64,000 nucleotides of DNA. Origin: Castor canadensis (lineage: Eukaryota; Chordata; Mammalia; Rodentia; Castoridae). A program made the position numbers and the translations under genes. The notes under the pieces were generated by a model. It had not been told where the DNA came from and did no database searches. It was given only the letters and a program-made list of their open reading frames with translations. This document shows positions 46,354 to 57,906 of this stretch, piece by piece; within the stretch, counting starts at the first letter, position 1; each line of letters starts with the position of its first letter. The stretch lies in the NCBI RefSeq assembly GCF_047511655.1, contig NC_133399.1, positions 4,095,333 through 4,159,332 of the forward strand, in the 5' to 3' direction.

Positions 46354-49300
46354 ATGGCAGGAATCACCACATACCTATCAGTACTAACACTTAATGTCAA
46401 TGGACTTAATTCACCCATCAAAAGACACCGTTTGACAAAATGGATTAAAAAAGAAGATCCAACAATTTGTTGCTTACAGGAGACTCATCTCACCGACAGA
46501 AATAAGCATATGCTTAGGATGAAAGGCTGGAAGAAGATTTACCAAGCTAATGGCCCCCGAAAACAAGCAGGAGTAGCAATACTTATCTCTGACAAAGTAG
46601 ACTTCAAACCTACATTGATCAAACGAGACAAAGAAGGACATTCCATACTAATAAAAGGGGAAATAGACCAAAAGGAAATAATAATCATCAATCTGTACGC
46701 ACCCAATGTCAACGCACCCAATTTCATCAAACATACCCTAAAAGACCTAAAAGCATATATAAACGCCAACACAGTGGTTGTGGGAGACTTTAACACTCCA
46801 TTATCATCAATAGATAGGTCATCCAAACAAAAACTCAATAAAGAAATCCAAGATCTAAAATATGCAATAGATCAAGTGGACCTAGTAGATGTCTACAGAA
46901 CATTTCATCCAACCTCTACACAATATACATTCTTCTCAGCAGCCCATGGAACCTTCTCCAAAATAGATCATATCCTAGGGCACAAAGCAAGCCTCAGCAA
47001 ATATAAGAAAATAGAAATAATACCGTGCATACTATCTGACCACAATGCAGTAAAAGTAGAACTCAACAACAAAAGTAAAGACAAAAAACATGCAAACAGC
47101 TGGAAACTAAATAACTCATTACTTAATGAAGAATGGATCATCGATGCAATAAAAGAGGAAATTAAAAAGTTCCTAGAAGTCAATGAAAATGAAAACACAA
47201 CCTACCGGAACCTATGGGACACAGCTAAGGCAGTCTTGAGAGGAAAGTTTATAGCCATGAGTGCATATATTAAAAAGATTGAAAGATCCCAAATCAATGA
47301 CCTAATGATACATCTCAAACTCCTAGAAAAACAAGAACAAGCAAATCCCAAAACAAATAGAAGGAGAGAAATAATAAAAATAAGAGCTGAAATCAACGAA
47401 ATAGAAACCAAAAAAACCATACAAAGAATTAATGAAACAAAAAGTTGGTTCTTTGAAAAAATAAACAAGATTGATAGACCCCTGGCAAACCTGACTAAAA
47501 TGAGGAGAGAAAAAACCCAAATTAGTAGAATCAGGAATGCAAAAGGGGAGATAACAACAAACACCATGGAAGTCCAGGAAATCATCAGAGACTACTTTGA
47601 GAACCTATATTCAAATAAATTTGAAAATCTAAAAGAAATGGACAGATTTCTAGATACATATGATCATCCAAAACTGAACCAAGAGGAAATTAATCACCTG
47701 AATAGACCTATAACACAAAATGAAATTGAAGCAGCAATCAAGAGTCTCCCCAAAAAGAAAAGTCCAGGACCTGACGGATTCTCTGCTGAATTCTATCAGA
47801 CCTTTAAAGAAGAACTGATACCAACCCTCCTTAAACTGTTCCATGAAATAGAAAGGGAAGGAAAACTGCCAAACACATTTTATGAAGCCACTATTACACT
47901 TATCCCAAAACCAGGCAAAGACACCTCCAAAAAGGAGAACTATAGGCCAATCTCCTTAATGAACATTGATGCAAAAATCCTCAACAAAATAATGGCAAAC
48001 CGAATTCAGCAACACATCAAAAAGATTATCCACCACGACCAGGTAGGCTTCATCCCAGGGATGCAGGGGTGGTTCAACATACGAAAATCAATAAACATAA
48101 TAAACCACATTAACATAAGCAAAGACAAAAACCACTTGATCATCTCAATAGACGCAGAAAAAGCCTTTGATAAGATCCAACATCATTTCATGATAAAAGC
48201 TCTAAGAAAACTAGGAATAGAAGGAAAGTTCCTCAACATTATAAAAGCTATATATGACAAACCTACAGCCAGCATTATACTTAACGGAGAAAAATTAAAA
48301 CCGTTCCCTCTAAAATCAGGAACCAGACAAGGATGCCCACTATCTCCACTCCTATTCAACATAGTACTGGAATTCCTAGCCAGAGCAATTAGGCAAGAAG
48401 AAGGAATAAAAGGAATACAAATAGGTAAAGAAACTGTCAAAATATCCCTATTTGCAGACGACATGATCCTATACCTTAAAGACCCAAAAAACTCTACTCA
48501 GAAGCTTCTAGACATCATCAATAGCTATAGCAAAGTAGCAGGATATAAAATCAACATAGAAAAATCATTAGCATTTCTATACACTAACAATGAGCAAACG
48601 GAAAAAGAATGTATGAAAACAATTCCATTTACAATAGCCTCAAAAAAAATCAAATACCTAGGTGTAAACCTAACAAAAGATGTGAAAGACCTCTACAAGG
48701 AAAACTATACACTTCTGAAGAAAGAGATTGAGGAAGACTATAGAAAGTGGAGAGATCTCCCATGCTCATGGATTGGTAGAATCAACATAGTAAAAATGTC
48801 GATACTCCCCAAAGTAATCTACATGTTTAATGCAATTCCCATCAAAATTCCAATGACATTCATTAAAGAGATTGAAAAATCTACTGTGAAATTTATATGG
48901 AAACACAAGAGGCCACGAATAGCCAAGGCAATACTCAGTCAAAAGAACAATGCAGGAGGTATCACAATACCTGACTTCAAACTATATTACAAAGCAATAA
49001 CAATAAAAACAGCATGGTACTGGCACAAAAACAGACATGAAGACCAGTGGAACAGAATAGAGGATCCAGATATGAAGCCACACAACTATGAGCAACTTAT
49101 CTTTGACAAAGGAGCTAAAAATATACGATGGAGAAATAGCAGCCTCTTCAACAAAAACTGCTGGGAAAACTGGTTAGCAGTCTGCAAAAAACTGAAACTA
49201 GATCCATGTATATCACCCTATACCAAGATTAACTCAAAATGGATCAAGGATCTTAATATCAGACCCCAAACTCTTAAGTTGATACAAGAAAGAGTAGGAA

Positions 49301-50172
49301 ATACTCTGGAGTTAGTAGGTATAGGTAAGAACTTTCTCAATGAAACCCCAGCAGCACAGCAACTAAGAGATAGCATAGATAAATGGGACCTCATAAAACT
49401 AAAAAGCTTCTGTTCATCAAAAGAAATGGTCTCTAAACTGAAGAGAACACCCACAGAGTGGGAGAAAATATTTGCCAATTATACATCAGACAAAGGACTG
49501 ATAACCAGAATATACAGGGAACTTAAAAAACTAAATTCTCCCAAAACTAATGAACCAATAAAGAAATGGGCATGTGAACTAAACAGAACTTTCTCAAAAG
49601 AAGAAATTCAAATGGCCAGAAAACACATGAAAAAATGCTCACCATCTCTAGCAATAAAGGAAATGCAAATTAAAACCACACTAAGATTCCACCTCACCCC
49701 TGTTAGAATAGCCATCATCAGCAACACCACCAACAACAGGTGTTGGCGAGGATGTGGGGAAAAAGGAACCCTTTTACACTGTTGGTGGGAATGTAGACTA
49801 GTACAACCACTCTGGAAAAAAATTTGGAGGCTACTTAAAAAGCTGGACATTGATCTACCATTTGATCCAGCAATACCACTCTTGGGGATATACCCAAAAG
49901 ACTGTTACTCCAGAGGCACCTGCACATCCATGTTTATTGCGGCACTATTCACAATAGCCAAGTTATGGAAACAGCCAAGATGTCCCAGCACTGACGAATG
50001 GATTAAGAAAATGTGGTATCTATACACAATGGAATTTTATGCAGCCATGAAGAAGAACGAAATGTTATCATTCGCTGGTAAATGGATGGAATTGGAGAAC
50101 ATCATTCTGAGTGAGGTTAGCCTGGCTCAAAAGACCAAAAATCGTATGTTCTCCCTCATATGTGGACATTAG
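46354..50172 (+). CDS. LINE-1 ORF2 protein (endonuclease and reverse transcriptase)
   Basis: 1272 codons uninterrupted, the usual length. N-terminal APE-type endonuclease: Asn14 (LTLNVNGLN), Glu43 (LQETHLT), Asp145 (VGDFNTPLS), and Ser228-Asp229-His230 (SDHNAV) are all present. Reverse transcriptase: [30 protein letters not shown], and the catalytic FADD at residues 700-703. The C-terminal Cys/His motif is [18 protein letters not shown] at about 1130. It nicks target DNA and reverse transcribes L1 RNA there (target-primed reverse transcription). Start ATG in MAGITTYLS. No stop or indel is seen. The LINE-1 promoter drives it; host repression is expected. Confidence 0.96.
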   Translation: MAGITTYLSVLTLNVNGLNSPIKRHRLTKWIKKEDPTICCLQETHLTDRNKHMLRMKGWKKIYQANGPRKQAGVAILISDKVDFKPTLIKRDKEGHSILIKGEIDQKEIIIINLYAPNVNAPNFIKHTLKDLKAYINANTVVVGDFNTPLSSIDRSSKQKLNKEIQDLKYAIDQVDLVDVYRTFHPTSTQYTFFSAAHGTFSKIDHILGHKASLSKYKKIEIIPCILSDHNAVKVELNNKSKDKKHANSWKLNNSLLNEEWIIDAIKEEIKKFLEVNENENTTYRNLWDTAKAVLRGKFIAMSAYIKKIERSQINDLMIHLKLLEKQEQANPKTNRRREIIKIRAEINEIETKKTIQRINETKSWFFEKINKIDRPLANLTKMRREKTQISRIRNAKGEITTNTMEVQEIIRDYFENLYSNKFENLKEMDRFLDTYDHPKLNQEEINHLNRPITQNEIEAAIKSLPKKKSPGPDGFSAEFYQTFKEELIPTLLKLFHEIEREGKLPNTFYEATITLIPKPGKDTSKKENYRPISLMNIDAKILNKIMANRIQQHIKKIIHHDQVGFIPGMQGWFNIRKSINIINHINISKDKNHLIISIDAEKAFDKIQHHFMIKALRKLGIEGKFLNIIKAIYDKPTASIILNGEKLKPFPLKSGTRQGCPLSPLLFNIVLEFLARAIRQEEGIKGIQIGKETVKISLFADDMILYLKDPKNSTQKLLDIINSYSKVAGYKINIEKSLAFLYTNNEQTEKECMKTIPFTIASKKIKYLGVNLTKDVKDLYKENYTLLKKEIEEDYRKWRDLPCSWIGRINIVKMSILPKVIYMFNAIPIKIPMTFIKEIEKSTVKFIWKHKRPRIAKAILSQKNNAGGITIPDFKLYYKAITIKTAWYWHKNRHEDQWNRIEDPDMKPHNYEQLIFDKGAKNIRWRNSSLFNKNCWENWLAVCKKLKLDPCISPYTKINSKWIKDLNIRPQTLKLIQERVGNTLELVGIGKNFLNETPAAQQLRDSIDKWDLIKLKSFCSSKEMVSKLKRTPTEWEKIFANYTSDKGLITRIYRELKKLNSPKTNEPIKKWACELNRTFSKEEIQMARKHMKKCSPSLAIKEMQIKTTLRFHLTPVRIAIISNTTNNRCWRGCGEKGTLLHCWWECRLVQPLWKKIWRLLKKLDIDLPFDPAIPLLGIYPKDCYSRGTCTSMFIAALFTIAKLWKQPRCPSTDEWIKKMWYLYTMEFYAAMKKNEMLSFAGKWMELENIILSEVSLAQKTKNRMFSLICGH

Positions 50173-50650
50173 ATCAAGGGCAAACACAACAAGGGGATTG
50201 GACTATGAGCACATGATAAAAGCGAGAGCACACAAGGGAGGGGTGAGGATAGGTAAGACACCTAAAAAACTAGCTAGCATTTGTTGCCCTTAACGCAGAG
50301 AAACTAAAGCAGATACCTTAAAGCAACTGAGGCCAATAGGAAAAGGGGACCAGGAACTAGAGAAAAGGTTAGATCAAAAAGAATTAACCTAGAAGGTAAC
50401 ACCCACACACAGGAAATCAATGTGAGTCAATGCCCTGTATAGCTATCCTTATCTCAACCAGCAAAACCCCTTGTTCCTTCCTATTATTGCTTATACTCTC
50501 TCTACAACAAAATTAGAGATAAGGGCAAAATAGTTTCTGCTGGGTATTGAGGGGGGAGCGGGAGGGGGTGGAGTGGGTGGTAAGGGAGGGGGTGGGGGCA
50601 GGGGGGAGAAATGAACCAAGCCTTGTATGCACATATGAATAATAAAAGAA
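50173..50650 (+). other. LINE-1 3' UTR with G-rich tract
   Basis: Non-coding, with a purine-rich run at 50551-50610 (GGGGGGAG, GGAGGGGGTGGAG, GGGAGGGGGTGGGGGCAGGG) that could form a G-quadruplex, as known for L1 3' UTRs. AATAAA is at 50641-50646, followed by the tail. The 29.1 kb and 18.2 kb copies keep the G-rich tract with small length differences. Confidence 0.85.
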
Positions 50651-50711
50651 AAATGAAAAAAAAAAATAAAAGGAGAGACTTCCCCTACAAAAAAAAAATA
50701 AAATAAAAAAA
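50651..50711 (+). repeat. LINE-1 A-rich tail with interposed sequence
   Basis: Two A-rich runs are separated by GGAGAGACTTCCCCTAC (50672-50688). This piece is not part of the L1 3' UTR seen in the other copies, so it may be a short 3' transduction. Confidence 0.75.
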
Positions 50712-50720
50712 TAAAACCAG

Positions 50721-51334
50721 AAGTGTCGTCCGCTGACTATTGTGCCGGGTCCAATGCATGTTGTAATGGACTCTTTTTAAAGGATATACTTGGAAGTGAT
50801 TTTTTGAAAGGTTGAGGCAGAACATCCTGATAGTCTTCCTCATTATTGTCTTCTGACTCAGATCCGTTCTCAGAATCCGTGTCAGTGGGTGCTGGATTAA
50901 GTTTGAAAAAAGGCAGCAGGCTTCCACTGGAGGAGCCATAAGGACTGAAGGCAGTGACAGTTGAAATTGGGAAAAGCTGTGGTGACTGCCATTTCCTGAT
51001 TTTTTATAGCCTCCTGCTTCAGATTCAGAGGACCTAATTTTTATTTTATGAATTGGAAAGATGTCTAAACAGTGTCGAATTTGTGTGCACATAGCAAAGG
51101 TAAAAAATTGGCATCCCCTTAGCTCCTTCCACCATATAATGGTTTCTTAAGCTTTCTCCTACCTTTAGCCAGGCTTCTAAATTAACTGTCCCTTCTTTAG
51201 GAAACCAGGGACAAGTGTAATGAACAAAGAATAAAAACTGTACAAGTTGAAGAGACTTTATTACCTCTAGTTTTAAGCATAGCTTTAAGTATCTGTACAT
51301 AGGGATCTCTTTTCTTAGATCTAATTTGTCCCAT
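50721..51334 (-). pseudogene. gag: Beta-like gag 5' part (matrix)
   Basis: The ATG at 51334 gives MGQIRSKKRDPYVQILKAML, a betaretroviral matrix start with Gly2. A frame change near 51275 puts the rest (YTCPWFPKEGTVNLEAW) in the next frame (51300-51046). The section 51092-50721 is an acidic/Ser-rich stretch as between matrix and capsid. Gag then continues across the LINE-1 at 43629. Confidence 0.8.
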
Positions 51335-51451
51335 ATTTATTCCTCCTGGCTATACTCAATATTGCACTTTCCTCTTACCTTATCTTCCTTGTGCATTTGT
51401 CCTTCGGGGAATGTTCCCTAGCCTTCTGAAATGAGTCCTCCTGTAGTTAGG

Positions 51452-51469
51452 CTCCAAGATTGGGCACCA
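51452..51469 (-). other. Primer-binding site of class II provirus
   Basis: TGGTGCCCAATCTTGGAG on the minus strand, two bases inside the LTR. The TGGNGCCCAA start recalls tRNA-Lys primer sites, with several mismatches; tRNA-Phe is a weaker alternative. Confidence 0.55.
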
Positions 51470-51471
51470 CT

Positions 51472-52037
51472 TGCTGTGACCTGTGTAGGCAGCTGCTGAA
51501 CCAAAGTAGGAGTGACAGGGATTGAGAAGTAAAGACTCACAGACATATAGACACACTGACATAAAACAGAAAACTGGGATCAGCAGGACTACACTATCCT
51601 GGAAGGAAACATGAACACCTACCTGATCCATGGTGTTTATTCTATAGGTCAGTACAAGGAAATGAATCAGGTAAAATCAAGCTTCAACAATTCTTTGTTC
51701 CAAGGTAAAAGGAATGGTGTATGCTAGGCTCTTTTCCTAAGACTATAGAAGCTTAATTACAACACATGTGATTTGAAAACCATACTTATATATAAGTATT
51801 GATTAATCCAGCATCAAGGAGTTTCCTAACAGTTCTGGTGTTTTATCTAGTTTTGCATCAGGGACCTGGTATGCAGAGATAGAAAGCTATTTTCTTCAAA
51901 CAGATGTGGGAAACATAGGTGAAAGCACCAGGTACTGGGAAAAAAGATGTTAGGAGAAACTTTGCAAGCTCCTACTATGGAGAGTCTCCACAAGCTCCAT
52001 TATTTCCCAGTCCAGGGTCCATGCCTAGTCCCAAACA
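51472..52037 (-). repeat. 5' LTR of class II provirus
   Basis: From TGCTGTGACCTG to CCCAAACA on the plus strand, paired with 37137-37716. The minus strand begins TGTTTGGGACTAG. Confidence 0.88.
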
Positions 52038-54340
52038 AGGAACCAGTTCTTGGTTCTTGCAAGGAAGGAGTTGTGGTCCTTTGGGGTCCCCACTTCACCT
52101 AATATTTTTGGGGCAGACCTAATTGCCCTGAATCTGCTAAATATTTCAAAACAGACTGTCAAGTCTATGGTCCCAACACCTTGTCTTTTAGGGTTATCAT
52201 GTATCCCTAAATTTACAGCTATCTTCACATTGCCTAACTCACTGGAAAGGCAAAACATGTGCACTTGAAGTTCATGCAGAAGGTGAAATATTGGGAAGAT
52301 GTGGAAAATTTGAGGATTGTGCTCTCTGACATAATTTTTGGTGTCCTGGCCTGTGTCTAGACCATATGTTCAAAAATGAATTGCAGATGTAGCAGGATGT
52401 GATATAATTGAATGTAGCAAATCAGCACCAGCTGTAATGTCCATAGGTATCTCAAAAGTGAGGCAGAACAGAACTGCTTTCTACAGATGATCAAACAGTT
52501 CAAAGGATTGGTCCAATCTAATGAAATTTTTCACTTTGTTTTGTGTGCCACCATTTCAGTGTTCATATTGTGTCTGGTTCCCAAGCTTGGGAATAAGCTG
52601 TACTTTCTGATTGTGGGTTTTCATTTTAACCTGGGGTCAATCATTGTGGTTGTCTGAACTGTTTTTATTTTGGGGGTGGAATAGTTCTGTGGGTTTTTTA
52701 ATTTCTTTTAATCTTCTGTCCTGAATCCTTTGTAAAGTATTGGTATGAAATTTACAACCTTGTACTTCATAATTGTGTTCCCTCGTTAATATGCACTTAC
52801 ATTCTTGGATTTCAATGGGGAGATTCAAATTCTGAGATTCAGTTTTGAGAAATCCCTTTCCATAAAGTTAAGTGACTGATACCAACTTACTTAAGTGAGA
52901 CAGTACCAGACCTTTTTTCTTGTTTCATTGAGTCCTCAACCAGCCTGTCCTAAACACTGCTCCTTCTGTGAGATCATGGGTCATCTCCTTGGACATTGAT
53001 TGTGGAATTCTCTCACCAGAACTCTGGCTCCATTTCCAGCTGGAAAAAACGGTGTTCATTTGGAAAAGCCAGGAGCAGGATCTCCTTAAATACAATGAAT
53101 CTCAAGGCTGGGCTGGGTAGCTTTCAGGGAGAAGGTCAGGTCTCCTAAAATCTGTGGCTGGAATGATTTATCTTTTCCTGGCACTTTACCAAGGAGGGTA
53201 CCATTTCTCCTGTAACTCAAGTCTCAGGGTACAAGGCCCTGATTCACTAGGCAATGAGAAGTTCTGGAGGAAAGGAACTGTATAAACTTCCCAATCAGAA
53301 TTTGATGAGTTGAGTAACTGAATAATTCCTAGAAATACCTTTCTGGCACCAGCCATATTCAGGTTCATTCAGGTTATTCTGAAATCAATTTTGCAGGACT
53401 CAGTCTCACTCCCTGGTGGTCTGTGTGCTGGCCAGGGTAGTGGGTGGAACCACAGTCATGGCAGAAGACAGAAATGGTAGCATTGTGACCTTCATCCACA
53501 CTCCCTGGAACATGAGGTGATTGGAACCATTTTGAAGCAGCTGTCATGGACCAGTGCATCTCCACACTGGTCCATGGGACTTAGGTCCCAGTTGCCACCC
53601 ATGTGGCACTTGGACTTGTCTGTTTAGGTATGGTGCAGGGTGGGTGGGCAGTACCATGGCATCCTGCCCTCTATCTGCAGGGAGCCTGACATGGGCCCGG
53701 AACACTCTCATTTAAGCCTGGCAGGATGTCATAGTTCCTGGCAGAAGGTCATTTTTTTCCTGTTAGGAGCCTCTGTGGTCCTTGGGCTCCCAGGTCCTTC
53801 CAATCTCCAAAGGACAGAACTGACAGGCCTCAATTATCTAAAAGATTGGAAGGAGAATGTTGAATCCACAAGAGCCCATGCAGTTGCTTTTGAATGCTCT
53901 AGTAAAACCTTAAATTTAGAGGCAATCCACACTGCACAACTCACTGCATAGGTGATACACAGGCACTTGGGGTTCAAGTGGGAGGGGACACTGGGGAAGT
54001 GACAAAGTTTTGTGGCTGGTGCCTTCCCTGACCTGATTGATGTTCACCTTGGACTGTGTCTAGACAGCATTTTCCAAAATGAAATGCAAATTGTATCAGA
54101 ACATGAACATAGGGACACAGAGTTGAGACAACCCCATCAGCATGGTCTTCAGGGATCTCAAGGTAATGCAGCGGAAGGCTGTTTGTTCTAGGCGGGAGCA
54201 AAGAGGACTAGAAAGAAGATGGGAGAGGAGGGACAAAGGAGGGGCCAAAATCAGTTCCTGAACCAGAGTTCCTTTCCTCTGAAGACAATTTCAGGTGACA
54301 ATAGAGAAGGGTTTGTTGTGGTGACCCAAATCCCACAATC
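52038..54340. repeat. Non-coding duplicon, copies C and D in tandem
   Basis: Copy C (52038-52840) matches 10590-10900 of copy A. Copy D (52841-54340) matches 11890-12089 and then 21575-22780 of copy B without the provirus between, so it shows the unoccupied site at about 53036. Phrases: ttccataaagttaagtg / ttccataaagccaagtg, and gtctagacagcattttcca / gtctagatagcattttcca. Copies C and D also share text with each other. No ORF is conserved. Confidence 0.7.
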
Positions 54341-54980
54341 CAAAACAAGCTGAAAACTAAAATATGTACTTTATACCTTTCTGATTGGTGTATTTTACTA
54401 TTAGCAAGAGAAACTGATTTAACACAAGCAGGTTCTATATTCAGTCCTGTCCAGACCATATTAACAAAAAGGGTTTGTGCTAGCAAAAAAAAAAAACCCT
54501 TTTTATTATACAGTCTTCTTGGATTTGAAGGATGACATTTACTAAGGACTGTGGTAATGAACCGAATAATGTGTATATACCTAGGAAAAGTGCTAGAGAG
54601 GGTTTTATAGGAAAAGGACAATAATGATAACTCCATATAAGCAATGGATTTTGGAAGGTATTACCAGCACCCTGAAAATGGAAGGGATGGTGGCTACTCC
54701 TGATAGGCCTGGAGGCTCTTCTTATTCATCAAATAGAAAAAGAAAGGGAGAAGTACTACTGCTAATGATTTTAAGATCTTCACAGAGGCTAGTGAAGAAC
54801 TTGTAGAATGAAAAAGGTGTTGACAATTACTTCTAAATTGATCTTATCAAGTTTGAAATCACAGATTCCATATACTGGGAGCATAGGAAACAGTATATTA
54901 GTCAGCTTTCACTCTAACAATTTCTTCAGATAGTGAAGTTATGAGGGTTAAAATTGCTTTTTGCTTGTAATGTAAATGTT
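54341..54980. other. Unassigned AT-rich DNA
   Basis: An A-run at 54485 and no recognisable coding domain. Nothing further is seen. Confidence 0.45.
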
Positions 54981-55009
54981 ATGGGGCACATTTCTGAGTA
55001 CAAATTTGT

Positions 55010-55145
55010 ATTTAAATGGGATACAGGGAGACATGCATTGACACATGTCTGAAATCTCAGCTACCCAGGAGACTGACAGTAATGGTTTGAGATGTTGAGG
55101 CCAGACATCAATATTGCATGGGTGCACCAACAATGTACACATAAA
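55010..55145 (+). repeat. B1-like SINE fragment
   Basis: agacatgcattgacacatgt, ctgaaatctcagctacccag, gagactgacagtaatggttt and gaggccagacatcaatattg form a forward B1-like unit, diverged. Confidence 0.6.
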
Positions 55146-55389
55146 GCCCCTTGATGGAATGCTTTACACTTTCCACAAGAGAGAAACAAAGAACATCTTA
55201 CACAATAAGTAACAGATATACTCCTCAAGTCCTTTTACCCATGCACACACTATTGTCTAATATATGTCTTGTGGTCTGGCTATGTGGACCATGAGGTAAG
55301 AAATAAGGATACAGCCCAAATTCATCTTAGGATGGTGAAAAATAAAGACAAAATGTAAACATGTCTTCTTTATACATTTGGACTCTGTA

Positions 55390-55800
55390 ACCACTTTATA
55401 AACTAAACACAAAAGTATGTAGAAAATCATAGCTTCTCTTCCTTCTCTGGCACTACTTTCTAGCTAAACTTTGTTTCCTGGCAGTAATTAGAGTGGTCAT
55501 CCTCTGACATGGTGCTTGCTATTTCTAGACCAACATAGCAACCTTGGTTTCATGATTTTCCAAAATATTGACCACAAGTGCCCATAGCCAGCAGGTGTTC
55601 CTCCAACTTTCTTCCCCACTTGCTCAAAATTTGAAGTTGTTTTTGAATCCCCAGACTTAGCTAGCTTCCACCACTACCAAAAGTGTTTCCTTCATTTCCA
55701 AACCCATTAGCCATACCTACTACCACTATACTAACCACCACCATGGCTTCCACCAAAACCACCATTACCATTGAAATTTCTTCCTTGACCAAAATTATCA
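55390..55800 (-). pseudogene. HNRNPA1-like processed pseudogene fragment, copy 2
   Basis: Minus strand: GGFGGSHGGG-like text, then the GYNGFGN-like region, CAATATTTTGGAAAA (QYF) and 3' UTR words like ggaaacaaagtttagctaga and agtgccagagaaggaag. It is homologous to 30480-30928, including both flanks (tttataaactaaac / tttataggctgagc). Frequent stops. The plus-strand Thr-rich frame at 55683-55865 is only its reverse reading. Confidence 0.68.
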
Positions 55801-55924
55801 TTACCAAGAAAACAACTAATGACCATTATCAAAGTTTCCAGAAACAGTTTAATGTATTTGGCTGAATGAAGAACTAACTAAACAAATGTTGGTGTGACAG
55901 GGCTTTACTGATATCATAAATATT

Positions 55925-56110
55925 GTCACTCACAATATGGTATTTCCTTTATTAACTTATTTTTGGCAATCATGTGCTTTGAACACAGGGACTTGCACTT
56001 TCTTAGCCAGATCTCTAACATTCAAACTCCAAGCTCTTTAGCACCATTTTTGATATTTTTCAGGGAAGGTCTCACATTTGGCCCATGGCTGCTTCATACT
56101 ATAATACTCC
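55925..56110 (-). repeat. SINE fragment
   Basis: ttttggcaatcatgtgcttt, gaacacagggacttgcactt and atctctaacattcaaactcc are the reverse complement of an ID-like unit; a B1-like piece follows (tcagggaaggtctcacattt). The matching copy-1 flank at 31300-31450 has a comparable element. Confidence 0.55.
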
Positions 56111-56237
56111 CAAAGATGCCTCCAATATAGGTATAATTATTTGCAAATATAACTATGAAGAGTTACTGACCATCATGATGTTGCATAACTTCTTGCCCCG
56201 GTCTCAAACCATTTCTGAAATATTATCCCTTGTTATG

Positions 56238-57853
56238 GAGGATTTTTGCATCAATGTTCATTAAGGAGATTGGCCTATAGTTCTCCTTTTTTGGAGGTGT
56301 CTTTGCCTCCAAATAAATGTAATACTGGCTTTACAAAATGAGTTAGGCAGTTTCCCCTCTCTTTCTATTTTGTGGAACAGTTTAAGGAGGGTTGGTATCA
56401 GTTCTTCTTTAAAGGTCTGATAGAATTCAGCAGAGAATCCATCAGGTGCTGATGGATTCTTTTTGGGGAGACTCGTGATTGCTGCTTCAATTTCATTTTG
56501 TGTTATAGATATAGTTAAGTGATTAATGTCCTCTTGGTTCAGTTTTGGATGATCATATATATCTAGAAATCTGTCCATTTCTTTAAGATTTTCAAATTTA
56601 TTTGAATATAGGTTCTCGAAGTAGTCTCTGATGATTTCCAGGACTTCTGTGGTGTTTGTTGTTATCTCCCCTTTTGCATTCCTTATTCTACTAATTTGGG
56701 TTTTTTTCTCTCCTCATTTTAGTCAGGTTTGCCAGGGGTCTGTCCATCTTGTTTATTTTTCAAAGAACCAACTTTTTGTTTCATTGATTCTTTGTATGGT
56801 TTTTTTGGTTTCTATTTCATTGATTTCAGCTCTTATTTTTCTTATTTCTCTCCTATTTGTTTTGGGATTTTCTTCTTCTTTTTCTAGGAGTTTGAGATGT
56901 ATCATTAGGTCATTGATTTGGGATCTTTCAGTCTTTTTAATATATGCACTCATGGCTATAAACTTTCCTCTCAGGACTGCCTTTGCTGTGTCCCATAGGT
57001 TCCGGTACATTGTGTTTTCATTTTCATTGATTTCCAGGAACTTTTTAATTTCCTCTTTTATTTTATCAATGACCCATTGTTCATTAAGCAATGAGTTATT
57101 CAGTTTCCAGCTGTTTGCATGTTCTTTGTCTTTACTTTTGTTGTTGAGTTCTAGTTTTATTGCATTGTGGTCAGATAGAATGCATGGTATAATTTCTATT
57201 TTCTTATATTTGCTGAGGCTTGCTTTGTGCCCTAGGATATGATCTATTTTGGCGAAGGCTCCATGGGCTGAGAAGAATGTATATTGTGTAGAAGTTGGAT
57301 GAAATGTTCTGTAGACATAAAATAGGTCCATTGGATCTATTGTATATTTTAGATCCAAAATTTTTTTATTGATTTTTTGTTTGGATGACCTATCTATTGA
57401 TGATAATGGGGTGTTAAATTGTCTCCACAACCACTGTGTTGGAGTTAATATATGCTTTTAGGTCCTTCAGGGTACGTTTGATGAAATTGGATGTGTTGAC
57501 GTTGGCTGAATATAGGTTGATAATTTTTATTTCCTTTTGGTCTATTTCACCTTTTATTTGTATGGAATGTCCTTCTTTATCTCATTGGATCAATGTAGGT
57601 TTGAAGTCTACTTGTCAGTAATAAGTATTGCTACTCCTGCCTGTTTTGGGAGGCCATTGGCTTGGTAATTCTTTTTCCAGCCTTTCATCCTAAGGCTATG
57701 GTTATTTCTATCAGTGAGACAGATCTCCTGTAAGCAACAAATTGTTGGATCTTCCTTTTTAATCCATTTTGTCAAACAGTGCCTTTTGATGGGGGAATTA
57801 AGTCCGTTAACATTAAGCGTTAGTACTGATAGGTATGTGGTGATTCCTGTCAT
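56238..57853 (-). pseudogene. LINE-1 ORF2, 5' half, disrupted copy
   Basis: 57853-57608 encodes the endonuclease start with Asn14 and Glu at LQEICLT. 57430-56753 continues through [12 protein letters not shown] and [12 protein letters not shown]. 56578-56261 reaches [20 protein letters not shown]. Frameshifts separate the three pieces. Confidence 0.85.
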
Positions 57854-57906
57854 TTAGTTGTCTTAGTTGTTTGAAAGTTTGATTGTGTATACCTAAGTTG
57901 AGGTTA

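Larger units (their letters stand above)
43639..50711 (+). mobile_element. Full-length LINE-1 with two intact ORFs
   Basis: About 7.07 kb from GGAGATTCCAAGATGG to the poly(A), including a 5' UTR, ORF1, a 50-base spacer, ORF2, a 3' UTR and a composite A-rich tail, flanked by a 9-base duplication. Both ORFs are open, and all active-site residues I checked are present. The other young copies here (18.2-19.4 kb and 29.1-29.8 kb) differ only slightly from its 3' end, so the subfamily was recently active. This element could be competent for retrotransposition; sequence alone cannot prove it. Confidence 0.95.
37137..52037 (-). mobile_element. Class II (betaretrovirus-like) provirus split by a full-length LINE-1
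   Basis: Two diverged LTRs of about 570-580 bases flank gag, dUTPase-protease, pol and env remnants on the minus strand. Class II identity rests on the dUTPase between gag and protease, the G-patch-like protease tail, the FMDD polymerase motif, a beta-like capsid and the env form. LTRs differ far more than those of the 12-21 kb provirus, so it looks older. A complete LINE-1 (43639-50711) lies in gag in the opposite orientation. Without it the provirus would be about 7.8 kb. Confidence 0.9.

Noticed and set aside
50111..50293. 60-codon frame repeated at 50111, 29249 and, reversed, at 18586
   Set aside because: It recurs only because it overlaps the ORF2 end and 3' UTR of LINE-1 in another frame.
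55683..55865. Thr/Ile-rich small protein
   Set aside because: Antisense of the glycine-rich part of the HNRNPA1-like pseudogene.
56631..57242. 203-codon plus-strand frame and similar frames at 58124-58947
   Set aside because: Antisense shadows of LINE-1 ORF2 and ORF1; A-rich coding strands give long hydrophobic antisense frames.
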